Source of the DNA: Saccharothrix saharensis
Lineage (GTDB): Bacteria; Actinomycetota; Actinomycetes; Mycobacteriales; Pseudonocardiaceae
NCBI RefSeq assembly: GCF_006716745.1
Contig: NZ_VFPP01000001.1
Span: 372,001 to 436,000, forward strand
Length of the DNA stretch: 64,000 nucleotides
Direction: 5' to 3'
In this document: one piece after another, positions 33,922 to 41,994 of the stretch
How positions within the stretch are numbered: the first letter of the stretch is position 1
Layout: every line of letters starts with the position of its first letter
Position numbers and translations under genes: made by a program
The notes under the pieces: generated by a model
Databases searched by the model: none
Told to the model about the DNA's origin: nothing
The model's input: only the letters and a program-made list of their open reading frames with translations

Positions 33922-34845
33922 TCAGGTCCCGGTCGCGCCGTCGCCCAGTTCGCGGGCGATGTCGAGGTGGCCGAGGTGGCGGGCGTACTCGTGGAGCAGG
34001 TGGAACAGGATCCAGGCGAGCGTGCCGCGGGGCGCGTCGGGCCGGTCCCAGCGGGCGGCGCGGTCGGTGAGGGCGGATTCGGCGGTGATGGCGCGGGAGC
34101 GGGCGCACTGGTCGAGGTAGAAGGCGCGGATGCCGTCGGTGGTGTCGCCGTCCTCGACGACCCATTCGGCGTTCTCGACGTCGGGGTTGCCGTGGGGTCG
34201 TTCGACGTCTTCGCCGCGGAAGCACCACCGCAGCCAGCGCAGTTCGACGTGGGCGAGGTGCTTGAGCATGGCGAGCGGGGTCCAGCCGCTGGGCAGGCGG
34301 CTGGTGCGCAGTTCGTCCTCGGAGAGTCCGTCGATCTCGCGGAGCACGGCGTCGCGGTGGAAGTCCAGGTAGGACAGGAGCAGGTCGCGGGTGTCGGCGG
34401 TGTCGGGTGGGGGCTCGGCGGGCACGGTGACGCGGGCGTAGACGCGGGTGCCGTCGATCTCGAGGGTGGCGCCGACCTTGCGCAGGACGGTCAGGGCGGC
34501 GGTGTTGCCGGTGGTGGTGTCGGCGACGAGGGTGGTCACCCCGCGCCGGGGTGCTTCCTCGATGACGCGGCGCAGGGCGGCCAGGCCGACGCCGCGGCCG
34601 CGGGCGCAGCGGGCGAGCCACATGCCGGTCTCGCCCTTGGCGGTGAGCCGGACCATGCCGACGGTGCGGTCGTCGCGCACGATCTCGTAGGCGTCCTCGG
34701 CGAAGCCCCGGTAGAACTCGCGGAACTCGTCGGGCCGGGCCGGCGTCCAGCCCGGCGGCATCACGTCGGCCGGGTCGGCGTCGGCCACCGCGAGGCCGAG
34801 CAGTCGTTCCACGGCGGCGTCGTCCACCTTCCGCAACGCGATCAT
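33922..34845 (-). CDS. Fusion of GNAT acetyltransferase and DinB/DUF664 (mycothiol-type) domains
   Basis: This 307-residue two-domain cytoplasmic protein combines two families. Residues 1-155 are a GNAT fold (FYRGFAEDAYEIVRDD, the acetyl-CoA loop ARCARGRGVGLAALRRVI, TGNTAALTVLRKVGA). Residues about 160-300 are a DinB-like four-helix bundle of the DUF664 kind (LLLSYLDFHRDAVLREIDGL, LKHLAHVELRWLRW, HLLHEYARHLGHLDIARE), with the His residues that usually bind a metal in thiol-S-transferases. A role in mycothiol- or bacillithiol-dependent detoxification combined with acetylation is possible but inferred. The ATG at 34845 overlaps the upstream stop (ATGA), so it is translationally coupled to the winged-helix gene. 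Confidence 0.85.
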   Translation of the reverse strand: MIALRKVDDAAVERLLGLAVADADPADVMPPGWTPARPDEFREFYRGFAEDAYEIVRDDRTVGMVRLTAKGETGMWLARCARGRGVGLAALRRVIEEAPRRGVTTLVADTTTGNTAALTVLRKVGATLEIDGTRVYARVTVPAEPPPDTADTRDLLLSYLDFHRDAVLREIDGLSEDELRTSRLPSGWTPLAMLKHLAHVELRWLRWCFRGEDVERPHGNPDVENAEWVVEDGDTTDGIRAFYLDQCARSRAITAESALTDRAARWDRPDAPRGTLAWILFHLLHEYARHLGHLDIARELGDGATGT

Positions 34846-35393
34846 CGCGCCAGCTCCTTCTCCAACGGGGTCCGGAAGCGGGGGATCACGCGCACCCCGC
34901 CGATCCAGGACGTCAACCGGTCCGCCTCCCGGGCGATCGCCGCTTCCGCGTCCGCGCCGACGTCGTGCAGCAGGTGCCACACGACCTCGCCGTCGGCGCG
35001 CTGGGCCCACCCGCCGACGACCTCGCCGTTCCACCAGACGGTCGGGCCGACGTTGCCCGCGGTGTCGAACAGGCGGGGCCGGTGCCGGGCGGGCAGGTAC
35101 CAGTCGCGAGCCTGCCATCCCATCGGTGTGGGATCCAGTGCCGGCAGCAGCGCGGCCCACGGTTCGGGGTCGGGCACGGGGTCTCGCCGTTCGTACAGCG
35201 CGGCCTCCACCGCGGCGACCGAGGGCTGGTCGAGGCGGGCGCACGCGGACAGGAACACCGTGGCGGGGTCGGTGGCGTGCAGGCCGACGAGCGCGTCGAC
35301 CACGTCCTCCACCCGGGCGGCGCGGGTGGACAGCAGGTGGCGGACGCCCGGGCGGGCCCGGCGTCCGGCGTCGTCGATCCTGGCGGGCGTCAC
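34842..35393 (-). CDS. Winged-helix DNA-binding-domain protein (HTH_42/AlkX-YcaQ type) lacking its centre
   Basis: This 183-residue protein starts and ends like the winged-helix DNA-binding family PF06224. The N-terminal part is RHLLSTRAARVEDVVDALVG with LHATDPATVFLSACARL; the C-terminal part is WAALLPALDPTPMGW, YLPARHRPRLFDTAGN and WWNGEVVGGWAQ. Full-length members have about 350-400 residues. Here the two ends join directly at ALYERRDP-VPDPEPW, so about 180-200 central residues seem to be missing in frame. Related proteins (YcaQ, AlkX) are DNA glycosylases for bulky lesions. The shortened form may be inactive. The GTG start follows GAGGATGAG. It is coupled to the GNAT-DinB gene. Confidence 0.75.
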   Translation of the reverse strand: MTPARIDDAGRRARPGVRHLLSTRAARVEDVVDALVGLHATDPATVFLSACARLDQPSVAAVEAALYERRDPVPDPEPWAALLPALDPTPMGWQARDWYLPARHRPRLFDTAGNVGPTVWWNGEVVGGWAQRADGEVVWHLLHDVGADAEAAIAREADRLTSWIGGVRVIPRFRTPLEKELAR

Positions 35394-35467
35394 CGGCTCA
35401 TCCTCGGCGATCTACCCTGACCGGCGAAACCGGGACTGCGACCCGGACCCCGCTGGACGAGGACGCG

Positions 35468-36049
35468 ATGTCGGCAACACGGCTGCTGGTGCTCGGGGTG
35501 GTGCGCGGCTACGGGCGCGCCCACGGCTACCTGATCGGCAACGACCTGATGTCGTGGGGCGCGGGGGAGTGGGCCAACGTCAAGTGGGGCTCGATCTACC
35601 ACGCGCTCAAGCAGCTGACCAAGGAAGGCTGCCTGGTCGACGACCTGGTGCCGCCGGGCCGCACGGACTACGGGATCACCGCCAAGGGGGAGGCCGAGTA
35701 CCGCACGCTGCTCAGGGACGCGTTGCGGCGGCCGGAGACGCGGCCCGACCTGCTCGCCGCGGGGTTGGCGCTGCTGCCGTCGTTGACCCGCGCGGAGGCG
35801 GTGGGGCTGCTGGGTGAACGGCTGGCGGCGTTGGAGGCCAGGCGTGACGCGGCGCGTGAGCAGGCGGGGCAGTGGCGGGAGCCGACGCACGTGAAGGAGC
35901 TGTACGGGCTGTGGGAGCACACGGCGGCCACCGGTGCGGAGTGGACGCGCGGCCTGGTCGAACGCCTCGAAGCGGGCGCTTACCCGATGGCCGGGGAGCC
36001 GGGATCGCCGGGTGCGCCCGGCAGTTGGGCTATACTCAAACTTGAGTAG
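35468..36049 (+). CDS. PadR-family transcriptional regulator
   Basis: This 193-residue regulator has an N-terminal winged helix with the PadR signature (LLVLGVVRGYGRAHGYLIG, VKWGSIYHALKQLTKEGCL, DYGITAKGEAEYRTLL) followed by a C-terminal helical dimerisation domain (Vir_act_alpha_C-like). The ATG at 35468 is preceded by GGACGAGGAC. A perfect palindrome TACTCAAACTTGAGTA, of the ACTCAA/TTGAGT kind common for PadR proteins, lies in its own last codons and just ahead of the SNF2 helicase gene. This suggests that it represses the downstream operon rather than only its own promoter. The effector is unknown. Confidence 0.9.
   Translation: MSATRLLVLGVVRGYGRAHGYLIGNDLMSWGAGEWANVKWGSIYHALKQLTKEGCLVDDLVPPGRTDYGITAKGEAEYRTLLRDALRRPETRPDLLAAGLALLPSLTRAEAVGLLGERLAALEARRDAAREQAGQWREPTHVKELYGLWEHTAATGAEWTRGLVERLEAGAYPMAGEPGSPGAPGSWAILKLE
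36033..36048. promoter_or_regulatory. PadR-type operator inside the 3' end of the padR gene
   Basis: TACTCAA-AC-TTGAGTA has perfect 7-bp inverted arms and overlaps TATACT (36031-36036), a good -10 element. It ends one base before the padR stop ends and 25 bp before the helicase start. Confidence 0.7.
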
Positions 36050-36073
36050 CGAGGGGGAGCGCTGAACACAGGG

Positions 36074-38821
36074 TTGGAGCGGTACGCGGCCGTCTTCGAG
36101 GTCGCCGACCCGCCACGCACGTCCACCGTCGCCTTCTACGCCGAAGACCCGGCCGACGACAGCGGGACCGACCAGCGGACACCCGGTACGCGGCCCGGTG
36201 CCGCACCCCTCGGCGTCCCCGGGTCCGACCGGCTCACCATCGCCACGCCCGACGGGGTGCGGCGGACCGTGCCCGCGCTGCGCCTGCCCGTGTCCGAGGC
36301 CGTCCCGCTGCTCAGCCGCGCCCGCCGCACCCCGCACGCCCACCCCGCCACCGCGTTCTGGGGCGCGGCGGTGGTGGTGGCGTTGCAGCTCGTCGCCCGC
36401 GGCCGGGTGCGGCCCGCGGTCACCGACGGCGACTTCGACGCGTGGCTGCTCGGCCCGCTCGACGCCGCCGACCACGCCCGCGTCCGCGACCTCGCCGACG
36501 CCATGCCCGCGCACGCCCGCGCGGTGCCGCTGCCGGGCCCCGACCCGCTCGAGCTGCCCGAGGCCGAACCGCTGCTGCGCGCCTTCCTCGACGCCGTCGC
36601 CGACACCATGCCGCGCGGCGCGGCGGCCGTGCACGCCGCCGGTGCTCCCGCGTTCGCCTCCATGGCGCCCCAGCAGGTGCCGCACCTGCGTGACTGGGCC
36701 GACCAGGGCGTGCGCATCTCGCTGCGGATCGAGGGCTTCGGCCCGTTCCGCGCGGTCGTGCAGGTCCACAGCCTCGCCGACCCGGCCCGCGTGGTCGACG
36801 CCGCCGAGCTGTGGGCGTCGGCCAACCAGCGGTCCCGGGCCGACGCCGTGATCGCCCTGCGCCGCGCCGCCCGTGCCTGGCCGCCGCTGGAACGGCTGCT
36901 CGACCAGGCCGTGCCCGACGAGGTCGCCCTGCTCGACTCCGACATCGCGCACCTGCTGGCCACCGGCGCGGTCCGCCTGGCCGGCGCGGGCGTGGACGTG
37001 CACTGGCCCAAGGACCTCGTGCGCGACCTGACCGCGAAGGTCGTCATCGGCGAACGGCCCGCCGACCGGCCCGCGTTCTTCGGCCCTGACCAGCTCACCT
37101 CCGTGAACTGGCAGCTCGCGCTGGGCGAGGACCCGCTCACCCCCGACGAGCTGGACCGCCTCGCCGAGGCGACCCGGCCCGTGGTGCGGCTGCGCGACCG
37201 CTGGACCCTCGTCGACCCCGAACTCGCCCGCCGCGCCCGCGAACGCGCCCTCAAGCCGGTCACCGCGATCGACGCGCTCGGCGCGGCGCTGACCGGCACC
37301 ACCCACGTCGACGGCGTCGAGGTCGAGGTCGCCGCCACCGGCTGGCTGGACGAGCTGAGGTCCCGCCTCGCCGACCTCGACGGCACGCCCCTCGCCCAGC
37401 CCGCCGAGCTGCGGGCGACCCTGCGCGACTACCAGCTGCACGGCCTGCGCTGGCTGGACCGGATGACCTCGCTCGGCCTCGGCGCGTGCCTGGCCGACGA
37501 CATGGGCCTGGGCAAGACCATCACCCTCATCGCGCTGCACCTGCACCGCAACAGCACCGTCGGGCACCACCGGGACCCCGGCCCCACCCTGGTGATCTGC
37601 CCCGCGTCGCTGATGGGCAACTGGCAGCGGGAGATCGAGCGCTTCGCGCCCGGCGTGCCCGTCCGCCGCTTCCACGGCCCGCGCCGCGAGGTCGCGCACG
37701 AGGGCTTCGTGCTCACCACCTACGGCACCATGCGCCTGGACGCCGACCGGCTCGCCGACGTCGACTGGGGCCTGGTCGTCGCCGACGAGGCGCAGCACGT
37801 GAAGAACCCCGCCTCCGACACGGCCAAGGCGCTGCGCCGCGTCCCCGCCCGCGCCCGCGTCGCCCTCACCGGCACCCCGGTGGAGAACACGCTGTCCGAG
37901 CTGTGGGCCATCCTCGACTGGACCACCCCCGGCCTGCTCGGCACCCGGGCGCGGTTCCAGGCACGGTGGGCCGGCCCGATCGAAGCCGACCACGACCACG
38001 AGACCGCGCAGCGGTTCGCCCGGCTCGTGCGGCCGTTCCTGCTGCGCCGCCGCAAGACCGACCCCGGCATCGCGCCCGAGCTGCCGCCCAAGACCGAGAC
38101 CGACCAGCCCGTCGCGCTCACCCGTGAACAGGCCGTCCTCTACGAGGCCGTCGTGCGGGAGCTCATGGCGGAGGTCCGCGAGGCCGACGGCATCGCCCGC
38201 CGCGGCCGGGTCGTCAAGCTCCTCACCGGACTCAAGCAGGTCTGCAACCACCCCGCCCAGTACCTCAAGGAGACCTCGCCCAAGCTCGCCGGCCGGTCGG
38301 GCAAGCTGGAGCTGCTCGACGAGCTGCTCGGCACGATCCTCGCCGAAGGCGGCGCGGTGCTCGTGTTCACCCAGTACGTCGCCATGGCCCGCCTCATCGA
38401 ACGCCACCTCACCGGCCGCGGCGTCACCAGCCAACTCCTGCACGGCGGCACGCCCGTCCCCGCCCGCGACGCCATGGTCCGCCGCTTCCAGGACGGCGAG
38501 TGCCCGGTGTTCCTGCTGTCGCTCAAAGCCGCGGGCACCGGCCTCAACCTCACCCGCGCCGACCACGTCGTGCACTACGACCGGTGGTGGAACCCCGCCG
38601 TGGAGGACCAGGCCACCGACCGGGCCCACCGCATCGGCCAGACCCGGCCCGTGCAGGTGCACCGGCTCATCGCCGAGGGCACCATCGAGGACCGCATCGC
38701 CGCGATGCTGCGCGCCAAGCGCGACCTCGCCGACGCCGTCCTGGCCCGCGGCGACGCCGCGTTCACCGAACTGTCCGACGACGAACTGGGCAACCTGGTC
38801 GAACTCAGGAGCGGCACGTGA
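36074..38821 (+). CDS. SNF2-family DNA-dependent ATPase/helicase
   Basis: This protein of about 915 residues is a bacterial SWI2/SNF2 ATPase. An N-terminal region of about 440 residues is family-specific. The RecA-like lobes carry LADDMGLGKTITL (Walker A), VVADEAQHVKN (DEAH-like motif II), ALTGTPVENTLSELW (III), LRRRKTDP, and the C-terminal helicase motifs VFTQYV, LLHGGTP, LSLKAAGTGLNL and DRAHRIGQTRPV. These enzymes move along duplex DNA without unwinding it. A SWIM-domain gene overlaps its stop (GTGA), a pairing often seen in actinobacteria. The start is uncertain: I used TTG 36074 behind GAGGGGGAG, because no ATG or GTG is close. An ACTCAA-type PadR site precedes it. Confidence 0.9.
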   Translation: MERYAAVFEVADPPRTSTVAFYAEDPADDSGTDQRTPGTRPGAAPLGVPGSDRLTIATPDGVRRTVPALRLPVSEAVPLLSRARRTPHAHPATAFWGAAVVVALQLVARGRVRPAVTDGDFDAWLLGPLDAADHARVRDLADAMPAHARAVPLPGPDPLELPEAEPLLRAFLDAVADTMPRGAAAVHAAGAPAFASMAPQQVPHLRDWADQGVRISLRIEGFGPFRAVVQVHSLADPARVVDAAELWASANQRSRADAVIALRRAARAWPPLERLLDQAVPDEVALLDSDIAHLLATGAVRLAGAGVDVHWPKDLVRDLTAKVVIGERPADRPAFFGPDQLTSVNWQLALGEDPLTPDELDRLAEATRPVVRLRDRWTLVDPELARRARERALKPVTAIDALGAALTGTTHVDGVEVEVAATGWLDELRSRLADLDGTPLAQPAELRATLRDYQLHGLRWLDRMTSLGLGACLADDMGLGKTITLIALHLHRNSTVGHHRDPGPTLVICPASLMGNWQREIERFAPGVPVRRFHGPRREVAHEGFVLTTYGTMRLDADRLADVDWGLVVADEAQHVKNPASDTAKALRRVPARARVALTGTPVENTLSELWAILDWTTPGLLGTRARFQARWAGPIEADHDHETAQRFARLVRPFLLRRRKTDPGIAPELPPKTETDQPVALTREQAVLYEAVVRELMAEVREADGIARRGRVVKLLTGLKQVCNHPAQYLKETSPKLAGRSGKLELLDELLGTILAEGGAVLVFTQYVAMARLIERHLTGRGVTSQLLHGGTPVPARDAMVRRFQDGECPVFLLSLKAAGTGLNLTRADHVVHYDRWWNPAVEDQATDRAHRIGQTRPVQVHRLIAEGTIEDRIAAMLRAKRDLADAVLARGDAAFTELSDDELGNLVELRSGT

Positions 38822-39915
38822 GCGACCGCGTGAAGGGCTTCCCCGCGTTCGGCAAGGGCGTGCGCCGCGCCCGCTCCTGGTGGGGCAAGGCGTGGCTAAA
38901 AGCCCTGGAGGACACCTCGCTGGACCAGGCGCCGCTGCGCCAGGGCCGCAAGTACGCCCACGCCGGCCTCGTCGGCACCATCACCGTCAGCCCCGGCCGC
39001 CTCGCCGCGACCGTCTACGACACCGAGGACACCCACCACACCGTCGTCCGCGTCACCGAGCTCACCGACGGCGAGTGGAACCGGTTCCTCGGCCAGATCG
39101 CCGTCAAGGCGGGCCACCTCGCCGCGCTGCTGGACCGCGAGATGCCCCGCGAGCTCGCCGACGCCGCCGCCGACGCGGGCGTGCCGCTGCTGCCCGGCAT
39201 CGGCGACCTCGACCCCGAGTGCACCTGCCCCGGCTGGGAACTGCCGTGCCGCCACGCCGCCGCCCTGTGCCACCAGGCGTCGTGGCTGATCGACGCCGAC
39301 CCCTGGCTGCTGCTGCTCCTGCGGGGCCGCGACCAGGACGAAGTCGTCGCCGGCGCCCGACCCGCCAGCGGCGTGCTCGCCACCGCCGCCTACGCCCGAC
39401 CGGTTCCCGACCTGCCCGACGACCCGCCACCCGGCGAACCCGGCCCGCTGCCCGAGTTCGAACCCGCGCCCGGCCTCGACGTCGACGTGCTGCGGCTGCT
39501 CGTCGCCGACGCCGCCGCCAAAGCCCGCGACGTCCTCGCCACCGGCCGGTGGCCCGCACCCGACGACCGCCGCGACCACATCCGCATGGCCGCCGCCCAC
39601 CCCGCCCTGCGCGACCGCCTCGACGCCGACCCCCGCGCCGTGCGCGCCTGGCGGCAGGGCGGCCTCACGGCTCTCGACGTCCTCGAACAACCCTGGACAC
39701 CCGACAGGACCGACACCGCCCGCGCCCGCGCCGCCTGGGACAGCGGCGAACTCCCCGAACCGACCGTGTGGCGCAACCGCTGGACCGTCCACGACCGCCA
39801 ACTCCGCTACGGCCGCGACGGCCGCTGGTACCCCTACCGCTCCGTCGACGGCGACTGGTGGCCCACCGGCACCCCGCACCGCGACCCGACGGCGGCCCTC
39901 ACCGACGCCGACTGA
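38818..39915 (+). CDS. SWIM zinc-finger protein, partner of the SNF2 ATPase
   Basis: This 365-residue protein has a SWIM-type zinc-binding motif at about 135-150 (CTCPGWELPCRHAAALC, CxC...CxH). The N-terminus has an Arg/Trp-rich segment (ARSWWGKAWLKALED) typical of SWIM proteins encoded beside SNF2 helicases. The C-terminal half is rich in Pro, Ala and Asp with no catalytic motif. SWIM domains bind DNA or proteins, so it probably guides or regulates the helicase, with which it is translationally coupled (GTGA overlap). No experimental role is known to me for this pair. Confidence 0.88.
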   Translation: MSDRVKGFPAFGKGVRRARSWWGKAWLKALEDTSLDQAPLRQGRKYAHAGLVGTITVSPGRLAATVYDTEDTHHTVVRVTELTDGEWNRFLGQIAVKAGHLAALLDREMPRELADAAADAGVPLLPGIGDLDPECTCPGWELPCRHAAALCHQASWLIDADPWLLLLLRGRDQDEVVAGARPASGVLATAAYARPVPDLPDDPPPGEPGPLPEFEPAPGLDVDVLRLLVADAAAKARDVLATGRWPAPDDRRDHIRMAAAHPALRDRLDADPRAVRAWRQGGLTALDVLEQPWTPDRTDTARARAAWDSGELPEPTVWRNRWTVHDRQLRYGRDGRWYPYRSVDGDWWPTGTPHRDPTAALTDAD

Positions 39916-39988
39916 CCCCGGTCCCACCCGAAGCGGCGGCTCGCGGAAAAGCACCCGGCGCCGGGGGAGGGTGGCCTACGCTCGCGAG

Positions 39989-40462
39989 GTGGTCGACTCA
40001 CCACCGAACCCCACCCAGGTGCGGCTGACCAGCCCGCGCTCGGCCCGCGTGCAGAAGACCCTCGCGGCCGTCGTCGCGGTCGCCGTGCTCGTCGGCGGCA
40101 CGATCACGGTGGCGCGCTCGGACACGTGGTGGGAAGTCGCGCTGTGGGTGGCCGCGTCCCTGCTGGTGCTCTTCATCGCGGTGAGCATCGGCGCGAGCGC
40201 CGCCGAGGACGCCCGCGCGAGCGCCGCGCTCCGCGCCACCGCCGTGCCGTCCCGCGCGGCCGTCGTCGGGGCCGAGTACATCGACGACGGCGAAACCACC
40301 GCCTACCTGCTGACGCTGTGGATCACCCCGCCGGGCGGCACCGGTTTCCAGGTCCAGCACCGCTGCGACGACCTCACGTGCGTCACCGCCGCCCAGCGAC
40401 CCGACCCGGTGCTCGACGTCCTGGTCGACCCGGAGGTCCGCACCTGGGCCGTGGTCCACTGA
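39989..40462 (+). CDS. Small membrane protein of unknown function (two TM helices)
   Basis: This protein of about 157 residues has two adjacent transmembrane helices (TLAAVVAVAVLVGGTITVA and WEVALWVAASLLVLFIAVSI), followed by a soluble domain of about 80 residues with two cysteines in HRCDDLTCVTAAQ and a possible beta-rich fold (AYLLTLWITPPGG). I do not recognise a family. Two GTG starts are possible. I prefer 39989 because TACGCT at 39977-39982 would place transcription at the start codon (leaderless), but 39971 has a purine-rich stretch ahead of it. It stands alone between the SNF2-SWIM pair and a convergent gene. Confidence 0.6.
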   Translation: MVDSPPNPTQVRLTSPRSARVQKTLAAVVAVAVLVGGTITVARSDTWWEVALWVAASLLVLFIAVSIGASAAEDARASAALRATAVPSRAAVVGAEYIDDGETTAYLLTLWITPPGGTGFQVQHRCDDLTCVTAAQRPDPVLDVLVDPEVRTWAVVH

Positions 40463-40518
40463 GCCGGATCGTCCACACAGGACCATTCAGGGTTGAAATC
40501 GCAGGTCAAGCCCGCTTC

Positions 40519-40546
40519 ACCACACCTGTGGTACCACACCTGTGGT
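40519..40546. repeat. Two perfect tandem copies of a 14-bp inverted repeat
   Basis: ACCACACCTGTGGT occurs twice in direct succession (40519-40532, 40533-40546). Each copy is itself an inverted repeat (ACCACA/TGTGGT around CC). It lies between convergent genes and could serve as a protein-binding site or a weak terminator. Confidence 0.85.
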
Positions 40547-40647
40547 AGTCGTCCGAGTCGATCCCCCCCTGGCACTCCCGCACCGAACGGCACCGCCGCC
40601 ACCGCCCGGACGGTGACGCCCACCAGGACCCGCCCCGCCGGACGGCC

Positions 40648-40863
40648 CTAGGTGATCACGCCCGGCATCACGGCGGCCGTCCGCTTGCGGCGCAGCCACA
40701 CCTTCCGCGAACCGTCGCCGAACAGCAGCGTCCGCGACAACTCCCACCCCGCGAACTCGGCGTGGATCGCCAGCTGCGTCGTCGCCGTGCGACGGGAGAC
40801 ACCGGCCGGCAGCCGCAGCGGCCGGTACTCCCAGTCCCCGTCGACCACCCCTTCGCCCATCAT
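40648..40863 (-). CDS. DUF5703-like small conserved protein
   Basis: This 71-residue protein contains YRPLRLPAGVSRRTATTQL, HAEFAGWEL and GSRKVWLRRK, the pattern of the small conserved actinobacterial family DUF5703. The function is unknown. It has no signal peptide or membrane helix and is basic at the C-terminus. The ATG at 40863 overlaps the stop of the upstream lipoprotein gene (ATGA), so it is co-translated. In many actinobacteria such a gene lies near uppP and an F420 enzyme, as here, which supports the assignment. Confidence 0.8.
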   Translation of the reverse strand: MMGEGVVDGDWEYRPLRLPAGVSRRTATTQLAIHAEFAGWELSRTLLFGDGSRKVWLRRKRTAAVMPGVIT

Positions 40864-41867
40864 CCGATCACCTGCATCCCTGCGCCGTCCCCGGACGCGA
40901 CGAACACGCGCCCGCTGCCTGGATCGACCGCCACCGAGTCCGGCTGGCGGACCGCGGCGAACCGGTGCCGCTCCACCGGCTCCGCGCCGGCCACGTCGAA
41001 CGCCACCACCTCGTTGCGCCCGGTGAGCGTGATCCACACCAGGTCGCGCGCCTCGTCGTAGGCCATCCCGTACGGCTCGCCCGGCACGGGGTAGCGCAGC
41101 CGCATGATCAGCGGACCGGTGGAGAACGCCATCAGCTCACCGCCTCGCGTGTCCACCACGAACACCCGGCCGAACCGGTCGGCCACGGCGTTCGTCGCGC
41201 CCTCGCCCGCCCGCAGCCCCGCTCCCGGGCCGTCGGCCGCCGGGTCGAGGTCGAACACCGCGCTGCGCGGCCGGTCCAGCACCACCGCCGCGCCACCCAC
41301 CGCCACCAGCCGGTCCGGGCTGGAGATGCCGCGCACCACGTGCCCGTCCACCGACACCTGCCGCAGGTCGCGCTGCGCGACCAACGTCCGGTCGCCCACC
41401 CGCGCGGTGTCCACCGGCGCGCCGTCCACCGCGCGCTGCGACGACGTCCCGTCCGGGCGGATGGTCACCACGACACCCGCGGGCACCACGGCCTCCACCA
41501 CGTCACCGACGGTCACCAGCCGTTCCGCCGGACCGGGCAACGGCACCACGACGGGGTCGCTCAGCGTGTCGAGGGGGTACAGGGCCACCGACGGCGGTTC
41601 GGCCAGCGCCACCGCCACCCGCCCGCCGGCGACCGCGACCGACGTCGCCCGACCCGACGGCACGACGCGGCCCTCCGGGGCCGTCGCCTGATCCGGTGAC
41701 ACCGCGGGCCGCGCGGGCTCCAACGTCGCCGCGAGCTGCAGCGGATCGGCCGGGTTCTCCTCGGTCGCACAGCCCGAGACCAACGCGACCCCGGTGAGCA
41801 CTACCGCCGCCAGTCGGCGCAACGTCGGACCTCCCAGTCGACCCCGTTCAGCCCTCCCAGCATCCAT
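40860..41867 (-). CDS. Lipoprotein with YncE-like beta-propeller
   Basis: This protein of about 335 residues has a lipoprotein signal (AAVVLTGVALVSGC, lipobox LVSGC) and a repeat-rich beta-propeller: short strands of the type VAVAGGRVAVAL, VTVGDVVEAVVPAG, VAVGGAAVVLDR, VADRFGRVFVVDT, YDEARDLVWIT and VDPGSGRVFVA recur about every 40 residues. It should sit on the outer face of the membrane. No enzymatic motif is visible. The start is probably ATG 41867 (GTG 41870 is in frame). It is coupled to the downstream DUF5703-like gene and diverges from the zinc-protease gene. Confidence 0.8.
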   Translation of the reverse strand: MDAGRAERGRLGGPTLRRLAAVVLTGVALVSGCATEENPADPLQLAATLEPARPAVSPDQATAPEGRVVPSGRATSVAVAGGRVAVALAEPPSVALYPLDTLSDPVVVPLPGPAERLVTVGDVVEAVVPAGVVVTIRPDGTSSQRAVDGAPVDTARVGDRTLVAQRDLRQVSVDGHVVRGISSPDRLVAVGGAAVVLDRPRSAVFDLDPAADGPGAGLRAGEGATNAVADRFGRVFVVDTRGGELMAFSTGPLIMRLRYPVPGEPYGMAYDEARDLVWITLTGRNEVVAFDVAGAEPVERHRFAAVRQPDSVAVDPGSGRVFVASGDGAGMQVIG

Positions 41868-41994
41868 CACCGAACCACCATCGTCACGCAGGGGGCGGGT
41901 GTTGTCGTTGGTCTGGGCAGGTGATAGTCGGCCGCCACCCGTACCCCTCGGCCGCCCTCGGCGACTAACCCCAGTGAACGGGGGAGGCGTCGCG

